DNA of 64,000 bases from Bradyrhizobium diazoefficiens (GTDB taxonomy: Bacteria; Pseudomonadota; Alphaproteobacteria; Rhizobiales; Xanthobacteraceae), in contig NZ_JAFCKW010000013.1 of NCBI RefSeq assembly GCF_018129965.1, positions 91,452 to 155,451 of the forward strand, read 5' to 3'. This document shows, in pieces, positions 1 to 7,997 of this stretch (its first letter is position 1; every line of letters starts with the position of its first letter). A program made the position numbers and the translations under genes. Under the pieces are notes generated by a model. The model searched no databases and had not been told where the DNA came from. It saw only the letters and a list, made by a program, of their open reading frames with translations.

Positions 1-1418
1 ATGCCGGCGCGCCTGAGGTCGCGCTGGAACGCGAGCGCGATCCGTTCCTGGTCGCGGGTCGTGACCAGCATCTCGAAGGTGAAGGGCGCCCTGGTCGCGC
101 GGTTGCGCAGCACGGTGCCGTCGAGCTCGTATCCGGCGTCGGACAGGAGCTTGAGCGCGGCCCGCAGCGTGGTGCGGTCGCGCCCCGATCCGTCGGTGAC
201 GGGCAGGCGGTAGCTGCCGTCCATGATGTCGGGCGGAATCCGCGCCGCGAAGGGTTTGAGCAATTCGCGTTCGCGCGCATCCGCGGGCTTGCCATAGGCC
301 GACAGGTCGGAACCTGCAAAATAACCGGCGACGCGCGCATACAATCCGAAGAAGTAGTTGCGGTTGACCAGTTCGAAATCGAACAAAAGCGTCAGCGCCT
401 GGCGCACGCGGATGTCGGCAAAGATTGCACGGCGCGTGTTGAACACCAGGAATTCGGACGGTTGCGGCACGCCGGGCGTGACGGTATCGCGGATCACGTC
501 GCCGCTCTTGGCGGCCGCAAAATCATAGCCGTCGTGCCAGCGCAGCGGCTCGTGCTCGATGCGGAAATCGTAGAGGCCGCGCTTGAAGGCTTCGAATTGG
601 CCGTTGGCCTCGCGAAAATAGTCGAGCCTGATCTCGTCGAAATTGTAGAGCCCGCGGTTGATGGCGAGGTCGCGGCCCCAATAATCGGGATTGCGGGTCA
701 GCGTCACGCTGGCGCCGGGCTTCACCGCGGTGACGCGATAGGGGCCCGAGCCGACCGGCGCCGCCAGCGTCGTCTCCTCGAAAGTGGCGACATCGACGGC
801 ATGTTTGGGCAATATCGGCATCAGACCGAGAATCAACGGCAGCTCGCGATCATTGGCCCCCGTGAGATCGAAGCGGACGGTCAGGGAATCGGGCGCCTCG
901 GCTTTGACGACCTTGGCGTAATACTGCCGGTGGTTGGGCCGGCCGTGATCGCGCAGCAGTTCCCAGGAGAACAGCACGTCGTCGGCGAGCACCGGCTTGC
1001 CGTCCGAAAAGCGGGCGCGAGGATCGAGACGGAACGTGACATAGCTCCGCTCGTCGTCGGTCTCGACCGTCCGGGCCAGCAGACCGTAGAGCGTGAATGG
1101 TTCGTCCTGGCCACGTGCGAGCAGGCTTTCGACGACGTAGTTTCGGGTCTGCTGCACCGCCAATCCCTTGACGATGAGGGGATTGAGGCTGTCGAAGGTG
1201 CCGAGAATCCCCCAGGTCAGCCGGCCGCCCTTGGGGGCGTCGGGATTGGCATAGGGCATGTGGGTGAAGCCCGCCGGCATCGCCGGCTTGCCATGCATCG
1301 CGATGGCATGGGCTTCCTCGGCGCGGGCGGCGCCCGCCGACACTGCGATGGCCAGCCCCAACGCCAGGATGCAGAACCGGACGCCGGAGCCCTCGAATAG
1401 GCGCTGGAACATGAACAT
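1..1418 (-). CDS. Peptide ABC transporter substrate-binding protein, family 5 (YejA-like), partial
   Basis: The minus-strand reading frame is open from an ATG at 1418 to the window edge, so the C-terminus is missing (about 472 codons seen). The N-terminus has a hydrophobic Sec-type signal ending near an Ala-rich cleavage site (AGAARA). It is followed by family-5 solute-binding features: an early GGRLTWG-type segment, then FSDGKPVLADDVLFSW and a SGPYRV motif, all typical of DppA/OppA/YejA binding proteins. The spacing and the THMPYANPDAPKGG start of the mature region resemble the YejA subgroup. The role would be periplasmic capture of an oligopeptide or similar ligand for an ABC importer whose other genes would lie left of the window. 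A second ATG at 1412 is an equally possible start. The ligand cannot be told from sequence. Confidence 0.85.
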   Translation of the reverse strand, partial: MFMFQRLFEGSGVRFCILALGLAIAVSAGAARAEEAHAIAMHGKPAMPAGFTHMPYANPDAPKGGRLTWGILGTFDSLNPLIVKGLAVQQTRNYVVESLLARGQDEPFTLYGLLARTVETDDERSYVTFRLDPRARFSDGKPVLADDVLFSWELLRDHGRPNHRQYYAKVVKAEAPDSLTVRFDLTGANDRELPLILGLMPILPKHAVDVATFEETTLAAPVGSGPYRVTAVKPGASVTLTRNPDYWGRDLAINRGLYNFDEIRLDYFREANGQFEAFKRGLYDFRIEHEPLRWHDGYDFAAAKSGDVIRDTVTPGVPQPSEFLVFNTRRAIFADIRVRQALTLLFDFELVNRNYFFGLYARVAGYFAGSDLSAYGKPADARERELLKPFAARIPPDIMDGSYRLPVTDGSGRDRTTLRAALKLLSDAGYELDGTVLRNRATRAPFTFEMLVTTRDQERIALAFQRDLRRAG

Positions 1419-1677
1419 CGGCACACGTTGATTCGAGGACCGGCGAGGCTTGAATCCTATCACAGGGAATTTCACGGAGGGCAGGCGTGAATGCAGTCAA
1501 AAATGGTTGTCGGCATTGATCTTTCCGTCGGCCACGCTAAGAAGGCGGGCAATCGCGCAGGTGCGCCGAGCCGGTCAACTATCCGCCTCAATTGACGGGG
1601 AGACAGCCGCGCCCAGCGGCTAGGTTCGGTACCTCGGAGCGGTTCGGGCGCTTCCCGTTCAGAAAGGGTTTTCCGCA

Positions 1678-2502
1678 ATGAATTTCCGTTACTTGGCCGC
1701 GTCCGTCCGGCCGCGCGGGCGACTTCTCGCCTTGTTGACGGCGACGGCATTGGCCGTTCCGTTTGCCGCCGAGGCCCAGACCCCTGCACCGGCCCCCGGT
1801 GCTCCGGCCGCGCCCAAGGCGGCTCCGAAAGCCGCTCCCAAGGCAGCCCCGAAGGCCTCTGCGCCGGCGGCACAGGCGCCCGCGCAGGCTCCCGCTGCGG
1901 GCGGCGCTCCGGCCCAGCAGCAGGGTGCGGCCCAGCCGGCTGATCAGCAGATCCAGCTGATCTACGCCCCCTGGACCAAATTCTGCCTCAAGGGCCAGGA
2001 CGCCAATGCGAAGCAGGTCTGCTTCACTGGCAAGGACGGCCGCATCGAGTCGGGCCAGCCCGTCATCGCGGCGGTCATCATCGAGCCGGAAGGCGAGCCC
2101 AAGAAGATCCTGCGTGTGACGCTGCCGCTCGGCATGCAGCTGGTGCACGGTACCCGCATCATAGTCGACAACAACGCGCCGCTGCAGAGCCCCTATGTGA
2201 TTTGCTTCCAGAACGGCTGCATGTCGGACTACGAGGCCACGCCCGAGTTCATCGCCAACATGAAGAAGGGCCAGAATCTCGTTGTCCAGGCGATCAATGC
2301 CAATGGCGCGCCCCTGACCCTGCCGCTGCCGCTCGCCGGCGAATTCCAGAAGGCCTATGACGGTCCGCCGACCGATCCGAAGGTGTTCGAGGAAACCCAG
2401 AAGAAGCTCCAGGAAGAGCTTCAGAAGAAGGCTGACGAGCAGCGCAAGAAGCTCGAGCAGGGCGGTGGAGCCCCCGGTGCCGCTCCGGCCGGACAGAAGT
2501 AA
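1678..2502 (+). CDS. Invasion-associated locus B (IalB) family secreted protein
   Basis: A 274-residue protein. An N-terminal signal peptide (about residues 1-34, ending AAEAQ) is followed by a low-complexity Ala/Pro/Lys linker with repeated APKA units (about 35-85). The IalB fold follows, with paired cysteines in CLKGQDANAKQVC and CFQNGC and the hydrophobic core VTLPLGMQL. The tail (about 235-265) is a Lys/Glu/Gln-rich segment that probably forms a helix or coiled coil. IalB proteins are periplasmic or surface-associated in Hyphomicrobiales, and their biochemical role is largely unknown outside Bartonella. The gene stands alone and is closed by a clear terminator at 2525. The Ala/Pro linker and charged tail are extra to the minimal family domain. 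Confidence 0.85.
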   Translation: MNFRYLAASVRPRGRLLALLTATALAVPFAAEAQTPAPAPGAPAAPKAAPKAAPKAAPKASAPAAQAPAQAPAAGGAPAQQQGAAQPADQQIQLIYAPWTKFCLKGQDANAKQVCFTGKDGRIESGQPVIAAVIIEPEGEPKKILRVTLPLGMQLVHGTRIIVDNNAPLQSPYVICFQNGCMSDYEATPEFIANMKKGQNLVVQAINANGAPLTLPLPLAGEFQKAYDGPPTDPKVFEETQKKLQEELQKKADEQRKKLEQGGGAPGAAPAGQK

Positions 2503-2524
2503 TCGGGATCAGATCCCGGACATG

Positions 2525-2554
2525 AAAAAGGCGCTCGGTTCGGGCGCCTTTTTT
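2525..2554 (+). terminator. Rho-independent terminator after the IalB-family gene
   Basis: The arms AAAAAGGCGC and GCGCCTTTTT are separated by a 9-base loop, and the hairpin runs straight into a T tract. It lies 22 bases after the stop codon. Confidence 0.85.
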
Positions 2555-2567
2555 GCTGGCCGGTCTG

Positions 2568-2690
2568 TTCACCTCTCCCGCAGGGAGAGGTCGGATCGCA
2601 TCGACAGATGCGATCCGGGTGAGCGGTTACAGTTGCATGCTTCGCATCGCCAAACGCAATCCGACCTCTCCCCGCCGGGGAGAGGTGAGC
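2568..2690. repeat. Composite palindromic intergenic repeat (REP-like)
   Basis: Two near-identical palindromic modules (CCTCTCCC/GGGAGAGG at 2572-2590 and CCTCTCCCC/GGGGAGAGG at 2665-2685) face each other across a third perfect palindrome (GGATCGCATC-GACA-GATGCGATCC, 2593-2616). The inner flanks GGTCGGAT and ATCCGACC are also inverted. The whole could fold into a cloverleaf. A single module of the same kind recurs at 35529-35549. Such elements are frequent in rhizobial genomes and carry no coding potential. Confidence 0.75.
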
Positions 2691-2712
2691 ATCGGCACAG
2701 GTCGATCAAACG

Positions 2713-3045
2713 TCAGTTGAGAGATGGGTTGCGCGGGCGGTAGCCGCCGGCCTTGTCCTTGATGAAGATCTCGGCGACCTGGGAATGCCGGATCGGCTCG
2801 CCGGAATCGTCCGGCAGCAGGTTCTGTTCGGACACGTAAGCCACGTATTCCGATTCCGAGTTCTCCGCGAGCAGGTGGTAGAACGGCTGGTCCTTGTGGG
2901 GCCGTACCTCTTCCGGAATCGACAGCCACCATTCCTCGGTGTTGTTGAATTCCGGATCGATGTCGAAGATCACCCCCCGGAACGAGAAGATCCGGTGGCG
3001 AACGACCTGTCCGATCTGGAATTTCGCGGTCCGCGCTTTAATCAT
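2713..3045 (-). CDS. hspQ: Heat shock protein HspQ
   Basis: The protein has 110 residues from the ATG at 3045, close to the usual HspQ length. It shows the YccV/HspQ hallmarks: KFQIGQVVRHRIFSFRGVIFDIDPEF at the start, then a WW pair, a PFYHLLAEN segment, and YVSEQNLLPDDSGEPI. In enterobacteria HspQ binds hemimethylated DNA in vitro and acts as a specificity-enhancing factor and substrate of Lon. Its role in alphaproteobacteria is inferred. The open frame extends further upstream (to 3168), but conserved sequence begins at MIKARTAKF, so the short start is preferred. The gene is divergent from the AEC transporter at 3152, which leaves a 106-base shared promoter region. Confidence 0.9.
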   Translation of the reverse strand: MIKARTAKFQIGQVVRHRIFSFRGVIFDIDPEFNNTEEWWLSIPEEVRPHKDQPFYHLLAENSESEYVAYVSEQNLLPDDSGEPIRHSQVAEIFIKDKAGGYRPRNPSLN

Positions 3046-3151
3046 TTCCCGTCGATAGACCAGGATTGTGGCCGATGCTAGTGCCCTGTTCTGGAATTGC
3101 CCCTCGGTTGCTGGGCAGATAGCCCCAAGAACTTCAGAAAACACTTCATCA

Positions 3152-4105
3152 ATGGCCGATATCCTCAATCTGGCGCTTCCTTATTTTGGCTTGATCTTCG
3201 TCGGCTTCGCCTGCGGCAAGGTCAAATCGCTGCCGGAATCGGGTCTCGCCTGGATGAACTTCTTCCTGCTCTACGTGTCGCTGCCGGCGCTGCTGTTTGC
3301 GATCATGTCGAAGACGCCATTCTCGGAATTGAACAACCCGCCGTTCCTGGTGGCGACGACGCTCTCGACGGTCGCCGCGTTCACGCTGGCGCTGGTCGTC
3401 GGCAAGGTTTTTGGCCGCCTGACCCTGCGTGAGGCGACGCTCGCCGGGCTCTCCGGCGGCTATGGCAATATCGGCTATATGGGGCCGGGGCTCGCGCTCG
3501 CGGTGCTGGGCACCAAGGCCTCGGCGCCGACGGCGCTGATCTTCTGCTGCGACAGCATCTTTCTGTTCACGATCGTGCCGTTGCTGATCGAACTGTCCGA
3601 CCGCGATCATCCCTCGATCGTGCATGCCTTCGGGGTCGTGCTGAAGCAGATCGTGCTCAACCCGCTGATCATGTCGGCCTGTTTTGGCGCGGCGTTCGCG
3701 TCGCTCCACATCGAGATGCCGGTGGCGCTCGATCGCACCATCACCTTCCTGCAGAACGCGGCGGCGCCGACCGCGCTGTTCGTGCTCGGCGTGACGGTGG
3801 CGCTCCGCCCGTTCGACCGCGTGCCCTGGGAGGTGCCGGGTTTGATCGCGGTGAAGCTGTTGTTTCACCCGCTCGCCGCGTTCGGGCTGATGCTGGCATT
3901 CGGTCCGTTCGCGCAGCCCTGGGCCGCCACCGCCGTGCTGATGGCGTCGCTGCCGCCGGCGCTGAACGTGTTCGTGATCGCGCGCCAGAACGACGCCTGG
4001 ATCGAATCCGCCTCCGTTGCCGTGCTGCTCGGGACGTTTGCGTCGGTGGTCACGCTGACCAGCGTGATGTGGCTGCTGCAGACTGGAAGGCTGGCGTTTC
4101 CGTGA
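3152..4105 (+). CDS. AEC (auxin efflux carrier) family transporter
   Basis: A 317-residue integral membrane protein with about ten hydrophobic segments. It has the AEC-family layout: an N-terminal bundle beginning ALPYFGLIFVGFACGK and a Gly-rich central stretch LAGLSGGYGNIGYMGPGLAL that matches the conserved crossover region. Bacterial members move small carboxylates such as malate or malonate, but the substrate cannot be read from sequence. The upstream open frame adds 28 residues that do not look like this family, so the ATG at 3152 (MADILNLALP) is chosen. It converges on the ubiquinone-type hydroxylase with a gap of only six bases. Confidence 0.88.
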   Translation: MADILNLALPYFGLIFVGFACGKVKSLPESGLAWMNFFLLYVSLPALLFAIMSKTPFSELNNPPFLVATTLSTVAAFTLALVVGKVFGRLTLREATLAGLSGGYGNIGYMGPGLALAVLGTKASAPTALIFCCDSIFLFTIVPLLIELSDRDHPSIVHAFGVVLKQIVLNPLIMSACFGAAFASLHIEMPVALDRTITFLQNAAAPTALFVLGVTVALRPFDRVPWEVPGLIAVKLLFHPLAAFGLMLAFGPFAQPWAATAVLMASLPPALNVFVIARQNDAWIESASVAVLLGTFASVVTLTSVMWLLQTGRLAFP

Positions 4106-4111
4106 GAGCCG

Positions 4112-5296
4112 CTAACGTCGCCAGGTCGGCGTCAGGCCTTCGCGCATCGCAAAGCGGCGCAGCGGGCCGATGGCGCCGAGCAGGTGCATGCCGACCGCAC
4201 GGACCGGCTGGAGCGGCAGGAAGTCGTTGAGCAGGGAGCGGTTGGCGATATCGATCGCAAACGTCCGGCTCAAAATATCCGGCCGCCGGGCCCGGTCGTA
4301 GCGCTTGAGCACATCGTCTGCGCCGGGATCCTGTCCCGCAGCGATGGCGTCGCCCGCGAGCCGCGCGATGTCGGCGGCATCGCGCAGGCCAAGATTGAGG
4401 CCCTGGGCGCCGATCGGCGGAATCACATGGGCAGCTTCGCCGACCAGCGCAATGCGGTCGCGGGCGAAGGATTTGGGGCGCTCGATCGCCAGCGGAAACA
4501 GGTGACGGCCCGGCGCGACATTCATGCGTCCGAGGATCGAGTGCGACTGCTTCTCGATCGCGGCGGACAGGTCTTCGTCGCTCAAGCCGGCAAGACGCTC
4601 GGCCTCGGCAGGCGCCGAGACCCAGACCACGCTGGAGCGGTCGCCGGGCAGGGGCACGAACACGCAGGGGCCGTGCGGCGTATGGAACTCGGTCGAGACA
4701 TTGCGGTGCGGGCGGGCGTGGCCGAGGTTGAAGGTCAGCGCGGTCTGCGCCAACTCGCGCCGCGTCACCTCGATGCCGGCGGCTTCCCGGCACAGCGAAT
4801 GCCGGCCATCGGCGCCGACCACCAGCCGGGCAGAAAGGAATTGCGCGGAGGCCGTGCGGATGGCGACATCATCGGCTCCGACCACGATGTTTTCGGCCTC
4901 GTCGTCGAAGCGGACGAGGCCAGGCAATTCGGCGGCACGCTCTTCCAGCGCAAGCATCAACGAGCGGTTGTCGATGTTGTAGCCGAAGGCGTCGAGCGCG
5001 ATCTCGTGACAGGAGAACCGAACCTCGGGTGCGCGGAACAGCCGGCCGGTGTCGTCGACGAGCCGCATCACCTCGAGCGCGGCCGCCTTGTCCTGGCAGC
5101 GTGGCCAGACGTCGAGGCTCTCGAGCAGGTCGACGGAGGCTCCCAACAGGGCGGTGGTACGATTGTCGGCATAGGGCGCGCGCCGCGCGACCAGTGCGGT
5201 CCGTGCCCCCGTCTGCGCCAGCGAGATGGCTGCCGCGAGGCCTGCCGGTCCGCCGCCGATCACGGCTGCGTCAAAGAGTGTCGAGACGTCTGTCAT
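4112..5296 (-). CDS. UbiH/UbiF/Coq6-family FAD-dependent monooxygenase
   Basis: A 394-residue flavoprotein hydroxylase. The Rossmann dinucleotide motif GGGPAGLAAAISLAQTG starts near residue 13. The second FAD contact is VVGADGRHS, and the C-terminal FAD ribityl motif is ALVGEAAHVIPPIGAQGLNLG. This is the class A monooxygenase layout of the ubiquinone ring hydroxylases. It probably catalyses one of the C1, C5 or C6 hydroxylations in ubiquinone synthesis, using FAD, reductant and O2. Alphaproteobacteria carry different UbiH/UbiF/UbiL/UbiM combinations, so the position hydroxylated is not assigned. The start at 5296 puts the nucleotide-binding motif at the usual distance; the open frame runs 23 codons further upstream without family similarity. 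It is divergent from pcs. Confidence 0.85.
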   Translation of the reverse strand: MTDVSTLFDAAVIGGGPAGLAAAISLAQTGARTALVARRAPYADNRTTALLGASVDLLESLDVWPRCQDKAAALEVMRLVDDTGRLFRAPEVRFSCHEIALDAFGYNIDNRSLMLALEERAAELPGLVRFDDEAENIVVGADDVAIRTASAQFLSARLVVGADGRHSLCREAAGIEVTRRELAQTALTFNLGHARPHRNVSTEFHTPHGPCVFVPLPGDRSSVVWVSAPAEAERLAGLSDEDLSAAIEKQSHSILGRMNVAPGRHLFPLAIERPKSFARDRIALVGEAAHVIPPIGAQGLNLGLRDAADIARLAGDAIAAGQDPGADDVLKRYDRARRPDILSRTFAIDIANRSLLNDFLPLQPVRAVGMHLLGAIGPLRRFAMREGLTPTWRR

Positions 5297-5426
5297 CGAA
5301 GCACATTTGACACGCACCGCGGCAAATTCAAGCCCACCTATTTTTCCGTATTTTTGGGCCCCCATTGTGCGGCGGTGGGCCGCAATGGCTTATGTCCAAA
5401 CCGGTCCCATTCTGATAGCAGGAGCC

Positions 5427-6164
5427 ATGGATACCGAGATGGACAGACCGCAGGAGTCCCTGAAGCCGAGGCCGGCCATCCGCGCCGCGGCCTTCTCGGT
5501 GCACATCTTTACCGCCTTCGGCGGCGCCATCGCGCTGCTGGCGATGCTGGAGGCCGTGCGCGAGCACTGGGCTGCGATGTTCCAATGGCTGGGCGTCGCC
5601 CTGATCATCGATGCCATCGACGGTCCGATCGCGCGGCTGCTCAGGGTCAAGGACGTGCAGCCGAACTGGTCGGGTGATGTGCTCGATCTCGTGGTCGATT
5701 TCGTCACCTACGTGTTCGTGCCGGCCTATGCGATCGTGGCGAGCGGCCTGCTGCTGCCGGTTGCAGCGCCCTTGCTCGGCATCGCCATCATCGTCACCAG
5801 CGCGCTGTACTTCGCCGATTTGCGCATGAAGGCGGACGACAATCATTTTCGCGGCTTTCCGGCGCTGTGGAATGCCGCCGCGTTCTATCTGTTCCTACTG
5901 CACTGGCCGCCGCTGGGGTCGACGCTGCTGGTGGCGGCGCTGGTGGTGCTGACCTTCGTGCCGTTCCACGTCCTGCACCCGGTCCGCGTCGTGCGGCTGC
6001 GCTGGCTGACGATGTCGCTGATCGCGATCTGGGCGGTGCTCGGTCTCTATGTGCTGGAGATGGATTTCCAGGTCGGCGCCGGGGTGACCGTCGCGCTCTG
6101 CGCGATCGCGCTCTGGATCAGCTTCAGCGACGCCATGATCCGGCTGGCGCGATCCTTCGCATGA
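5427..6164 (+). CDS. pcs: Phosphatidylcholine synthase
   Basis: About 245 residues and several membrane spans. The modified CDP-alcohol phosphotransferase motif is visible: DGPIAR, then 12 residues, then GDVLDLVVD. This long-spacer version is characteristic of bacterial Pcs, which condenses choline with CDP-diacylglycerol to make phosphatidylcholine in the inner membrane, an essential lipid for rhizobial symbiosis. AGGAG at 5420-5424 sits just before the ATG at 5427 (spacing is short). ATG 5439 and ATG 5385 are alternatives. The last bases overlap the TerC start (ATGA), so the two genes are probably co-translated. Confidence 0.9.
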   Translation: MDTEMDRPQESLKPRPAIRAAAFSVHIFTAFGGAIALLAMLEAVREHWAAMFQWLGVALIIDAIDGPIARLLRVKDVQPNWSGDVLDLVVDFVTYVFVPAYAIVASGLLLPVAAPLLGIAIIVTSALYFADLRMKADDNHFRGFPALWNAAAFYLFLLHWPPLGSTLLVAALVVLTFVPFHVLHPVRVVRLRWLTMSLIAIWAVLGLYVLEMDFQVGAGVTVALCAIALWISFSDAMIRLARSFA

Positions 6165-6892
6165 TGCACCTCCTGACGAGTCCCGAAGCCTGGGCTGCGC
6201 TGCTCACCCTGACCGCGCTCGAGATCGTGCTCGGCATCGACAACATCATCTTCCTGTCGGTGCTGGTCGCGCGTCTCCCGGCAAACCAGGCCAACCGGGC
6301 CCGGCAGATCGGGCTGGCGCTGGCGCTGGTCTTCCGCCTCGTTCTGCTCAGCCTTCTGTTCTGGCTGACCGGCCTGACCGCGCCCGTCCTCTCGCTCGGG
6401 GGATATGACTTCTCCTGGCGTGACCTCATCCTGATCGGCGGCGGCCTGTTCCTGATTGCCAAGGCGACCCACGAGATTCACGCCGCGGTCGAGCCGCCCG
6501 ACGCAAAGGAAGATAGCCCGTCGGGCCGCAACGCCTTCCTGCTGGTGATCGCCCAGATCATCGTCATCGACCTCGTGTTCTCGCTGGATTCGATCATCAC
6601 GGCGATCGGTATGGCGCAGCAGATCGAGATCATGATTGCCGCCGTCGTGATCGCCTGCGCCATCATGTACGTCTCGTCCGGCCCGGTGGCGCGGTTCGTG
6701 GCCGAGCATCCCACCACCAAGATGCTGGCGCTGGCCTTCCTGGTGCTGATCGGCGTCGCGCTGGTGGCCGACGGATTGAAATTCCACATCCCGCGCGGAT
6801 ACATTTATTTTGCGATTGCATTCTCGGCGGTGGTGGAATTCTTCAACGTGCTGGCCAGGCGCAACCGCAGTAAAGCCGGCAACAAGACCTAA
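6161..6892 (+). CDS. TerC-family integral membrane protein
   Basis: 243 residues and about seven membrane helices. The TerC signature is clear: LTALEIVLGIDNIIFLSVL near the N-terminus and a second acidic motif, VIDLVFSLDSIITAIGMA, in the middle. The conserved Glu/Asp residues lie inside membrane segments. The family is linked to tellurium resistance and, more recently, to Mn(II) export and metal loading of exported proteins. Which applies here is not known. The start overlaps the pcs stop codon. The product ends 12 bases before the next gene, so pcs, this gene and the oxidoreductase are likely one transcript. Confidence 0.88.
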   Translation: MMHLLTSPEAWAALLTLTALEIVLGIDNIIFLSVLVARLPANQANRARQIGLALALVFRLVLLSLLFWLTGLTAPVLSLGGYDFSWRDLILIGGGLFLIAKATHEIHAAVEPPDAKEDSPSGRNAFLLVIAQIIVIDLVFSLDSIITAIGMAQQIEIMIAAVVIACAIMYVSSGPVARFVAEHPTTKMLALAFLVLIGVALVADGLKFHIPRGYIYFAIAFSAVVEFFNVLARRNRSKAGNKT

Positions 6893-6904
6893 GGAGCTCA
6901 GGCC

Positions 6905-7879
6905 ATGACCAAAGCCGTCCGTGTCCACAAGGTCGGAGGTCCCGAAGCCCTGGTCTATGAAAGCATCGACGTACCGGCGCCCGTCGCGGGCGAGGTTCGT
7001 ATCCGCCAGCATGCGGTGGGCCTCAACTTCATCGACGTCTACTATCGCACCGGCCTCTACAAGGCGCCGGGGCTGCCCTTCATCGCCGGCAACGAGGCCT
7101 CGGGCGAGGTCATTGCCGTCGGACCCGGCGTGACCAATTTCCATCCCGGCGACCGCGTCGCCTACTACCACAATCTCGGCGCCTATACCGGCGAGCGCAA
7201 CATTCCCTGGGAGAAGCTGGTCAAGCTGCCCGACCACATCACCTATGAGCAGGGCGCCGTGCTGATGCTGAAGGGGCTGACGGTCTGGTATCTCTTGCAC
7301 AAGACCTTCAAGGTCGAGCCGCATCACCGCGTGCTGATCCACGCCGCCGCCGGCGGTATCGGTCTGCTCGCGTGCCAATGGGCGAGGGCGCTCGGCGCAC
7401 ACGTCATCGGCACGGTCGGCTCGCGCGAGAAAGCCGAGCTGGCGGAGGCCAATGGCTGCGACCACGTCATTCTCTACAACGAGGAGGATTTCGTCGCGCG
7501 AGTGAAGCAGATCAGCCGCAACGAGGGTTGCGACGTCGTCTATGACGCCGTCGGCAAGGCGACCTTCCCGGGCTCGCTGTCATGTCTCAAGCCGCGCGGC
7601 ATGTTCGTCTCGTTCGGCAACGCGTCGGGACCCGTGCCGCCGTTCTCGATCGCCGAGCTCAACAATCACGGCTCGCTGTTTGCGACGCAGCCCAAGCTCA
7701 ACGATTACGTCGGCACCCGCAAGGAGCTGCTGGAAGGCGCCGATACGCTGTTTTCCGCCGTCATCAACGGCAAGCTGCACGTGCCGATCAACCACGCCTA
7801 CGCGCTGAAGGACGCCGCCAAGGCGCATATCGATCTCGAAAGCCGCAAGACGACAGGCGCGTCGATTTTGAAGCCGTAG
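6905..7879 (+). CDS. NADPH:quinone oxidoreductase (zeta-crystallin type MDR)
   Basis: 324 residues, the usual length for QOR-type medium-chain reductases. The GroES-like N-terminal half contains HAVGLNFIDVYYRTGLY and an ANEASGEV-like GNEASGEV segment. The nucleotide-binding half carries HAAAGGIGLLACQWARALGA (about 147-166). No structural or catalytic zinc ligands are seen, as expected for the zinc-free QOR branch. The reaction would be NADPH-dependent reduction of quinones or enones in the cytosol. A good ribosome site (AAGGAG, 6891-6896, 8-base spacing) fixes the start. Confidence 0.9.
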   Translation: MTKAVRVHKVGGPEALVYESIDVPAPVAGEVRIRQHAVGLNFIDVYYRTGLYKAPGLPFIAGNEASGEVIAVGPGVTNFHPGDRVAYYHNLGAYTGERNIPWEKLVKLPDHITYEQGAVLMLKGLTVWYLLHKTFKVEPHHRVLIHAAAGGIGLLACQWARALGAHVIGTVGSREKAELAEANGCDHVILYNEEDFVARVKQISRNEGCDVVYDAVGKATFPGSLSCLKPRGMFVSFGNASGPVPPFSIAELNNHGSLFATQPKLNDYVGTRKELLEGADTLFSAVINGKLHVPINHAYALKDAAKAHIDLESRKTTGASILKP

Positions 7880-7897
7880 GTCTTCCGTTTTTGGGAT

Positions 7898-7986
7898 GTC
7901 GTCATGCCCGGGCTTGTCCCGGGCATCCACGTTCTTCGCGCCGGGCGTCACGGCGTGGATGGCCGGGACAAGCCGGCCATGACGAC
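7898..7986. repeat. Inverted intergenic repeat, family A copy 1
   Basis: The arms GTCGTCATGCCCGGGCTTGT and the reverse complement of a close variant (ending ACAAGCCGGCCATGACGAC) flank a short centre, and each arm itself contains a CCCGGG or CCGG palindrome. A second copy is at 55069-55153. It lies between two convergent genes and could act as a bidirectional terminator. Confidence 0.75.
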
Positions 7987-7997
7987 AGTGTGGAGGC

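Noticed and set aside
850..1500. 216-codon minus-strand frame over the YejA-like gene
   Set aside because: A different frame of the same strand gives the signal peptide and family-5 motifs, so this one is a shadow.
2568..2690. CRISPR-like array
   Set aside because: The repeats are inverted modules with no regular direct-repeat/spacer pattern. No CRISPR array was seen elsewhere in the window.
5867..6160. Extended N-terminus for the TerC protein
   Set aside because: The upstream part of the open frame lies in pcs and has no TerC similarity. The ATGA overlap at 6161 gives the right start.
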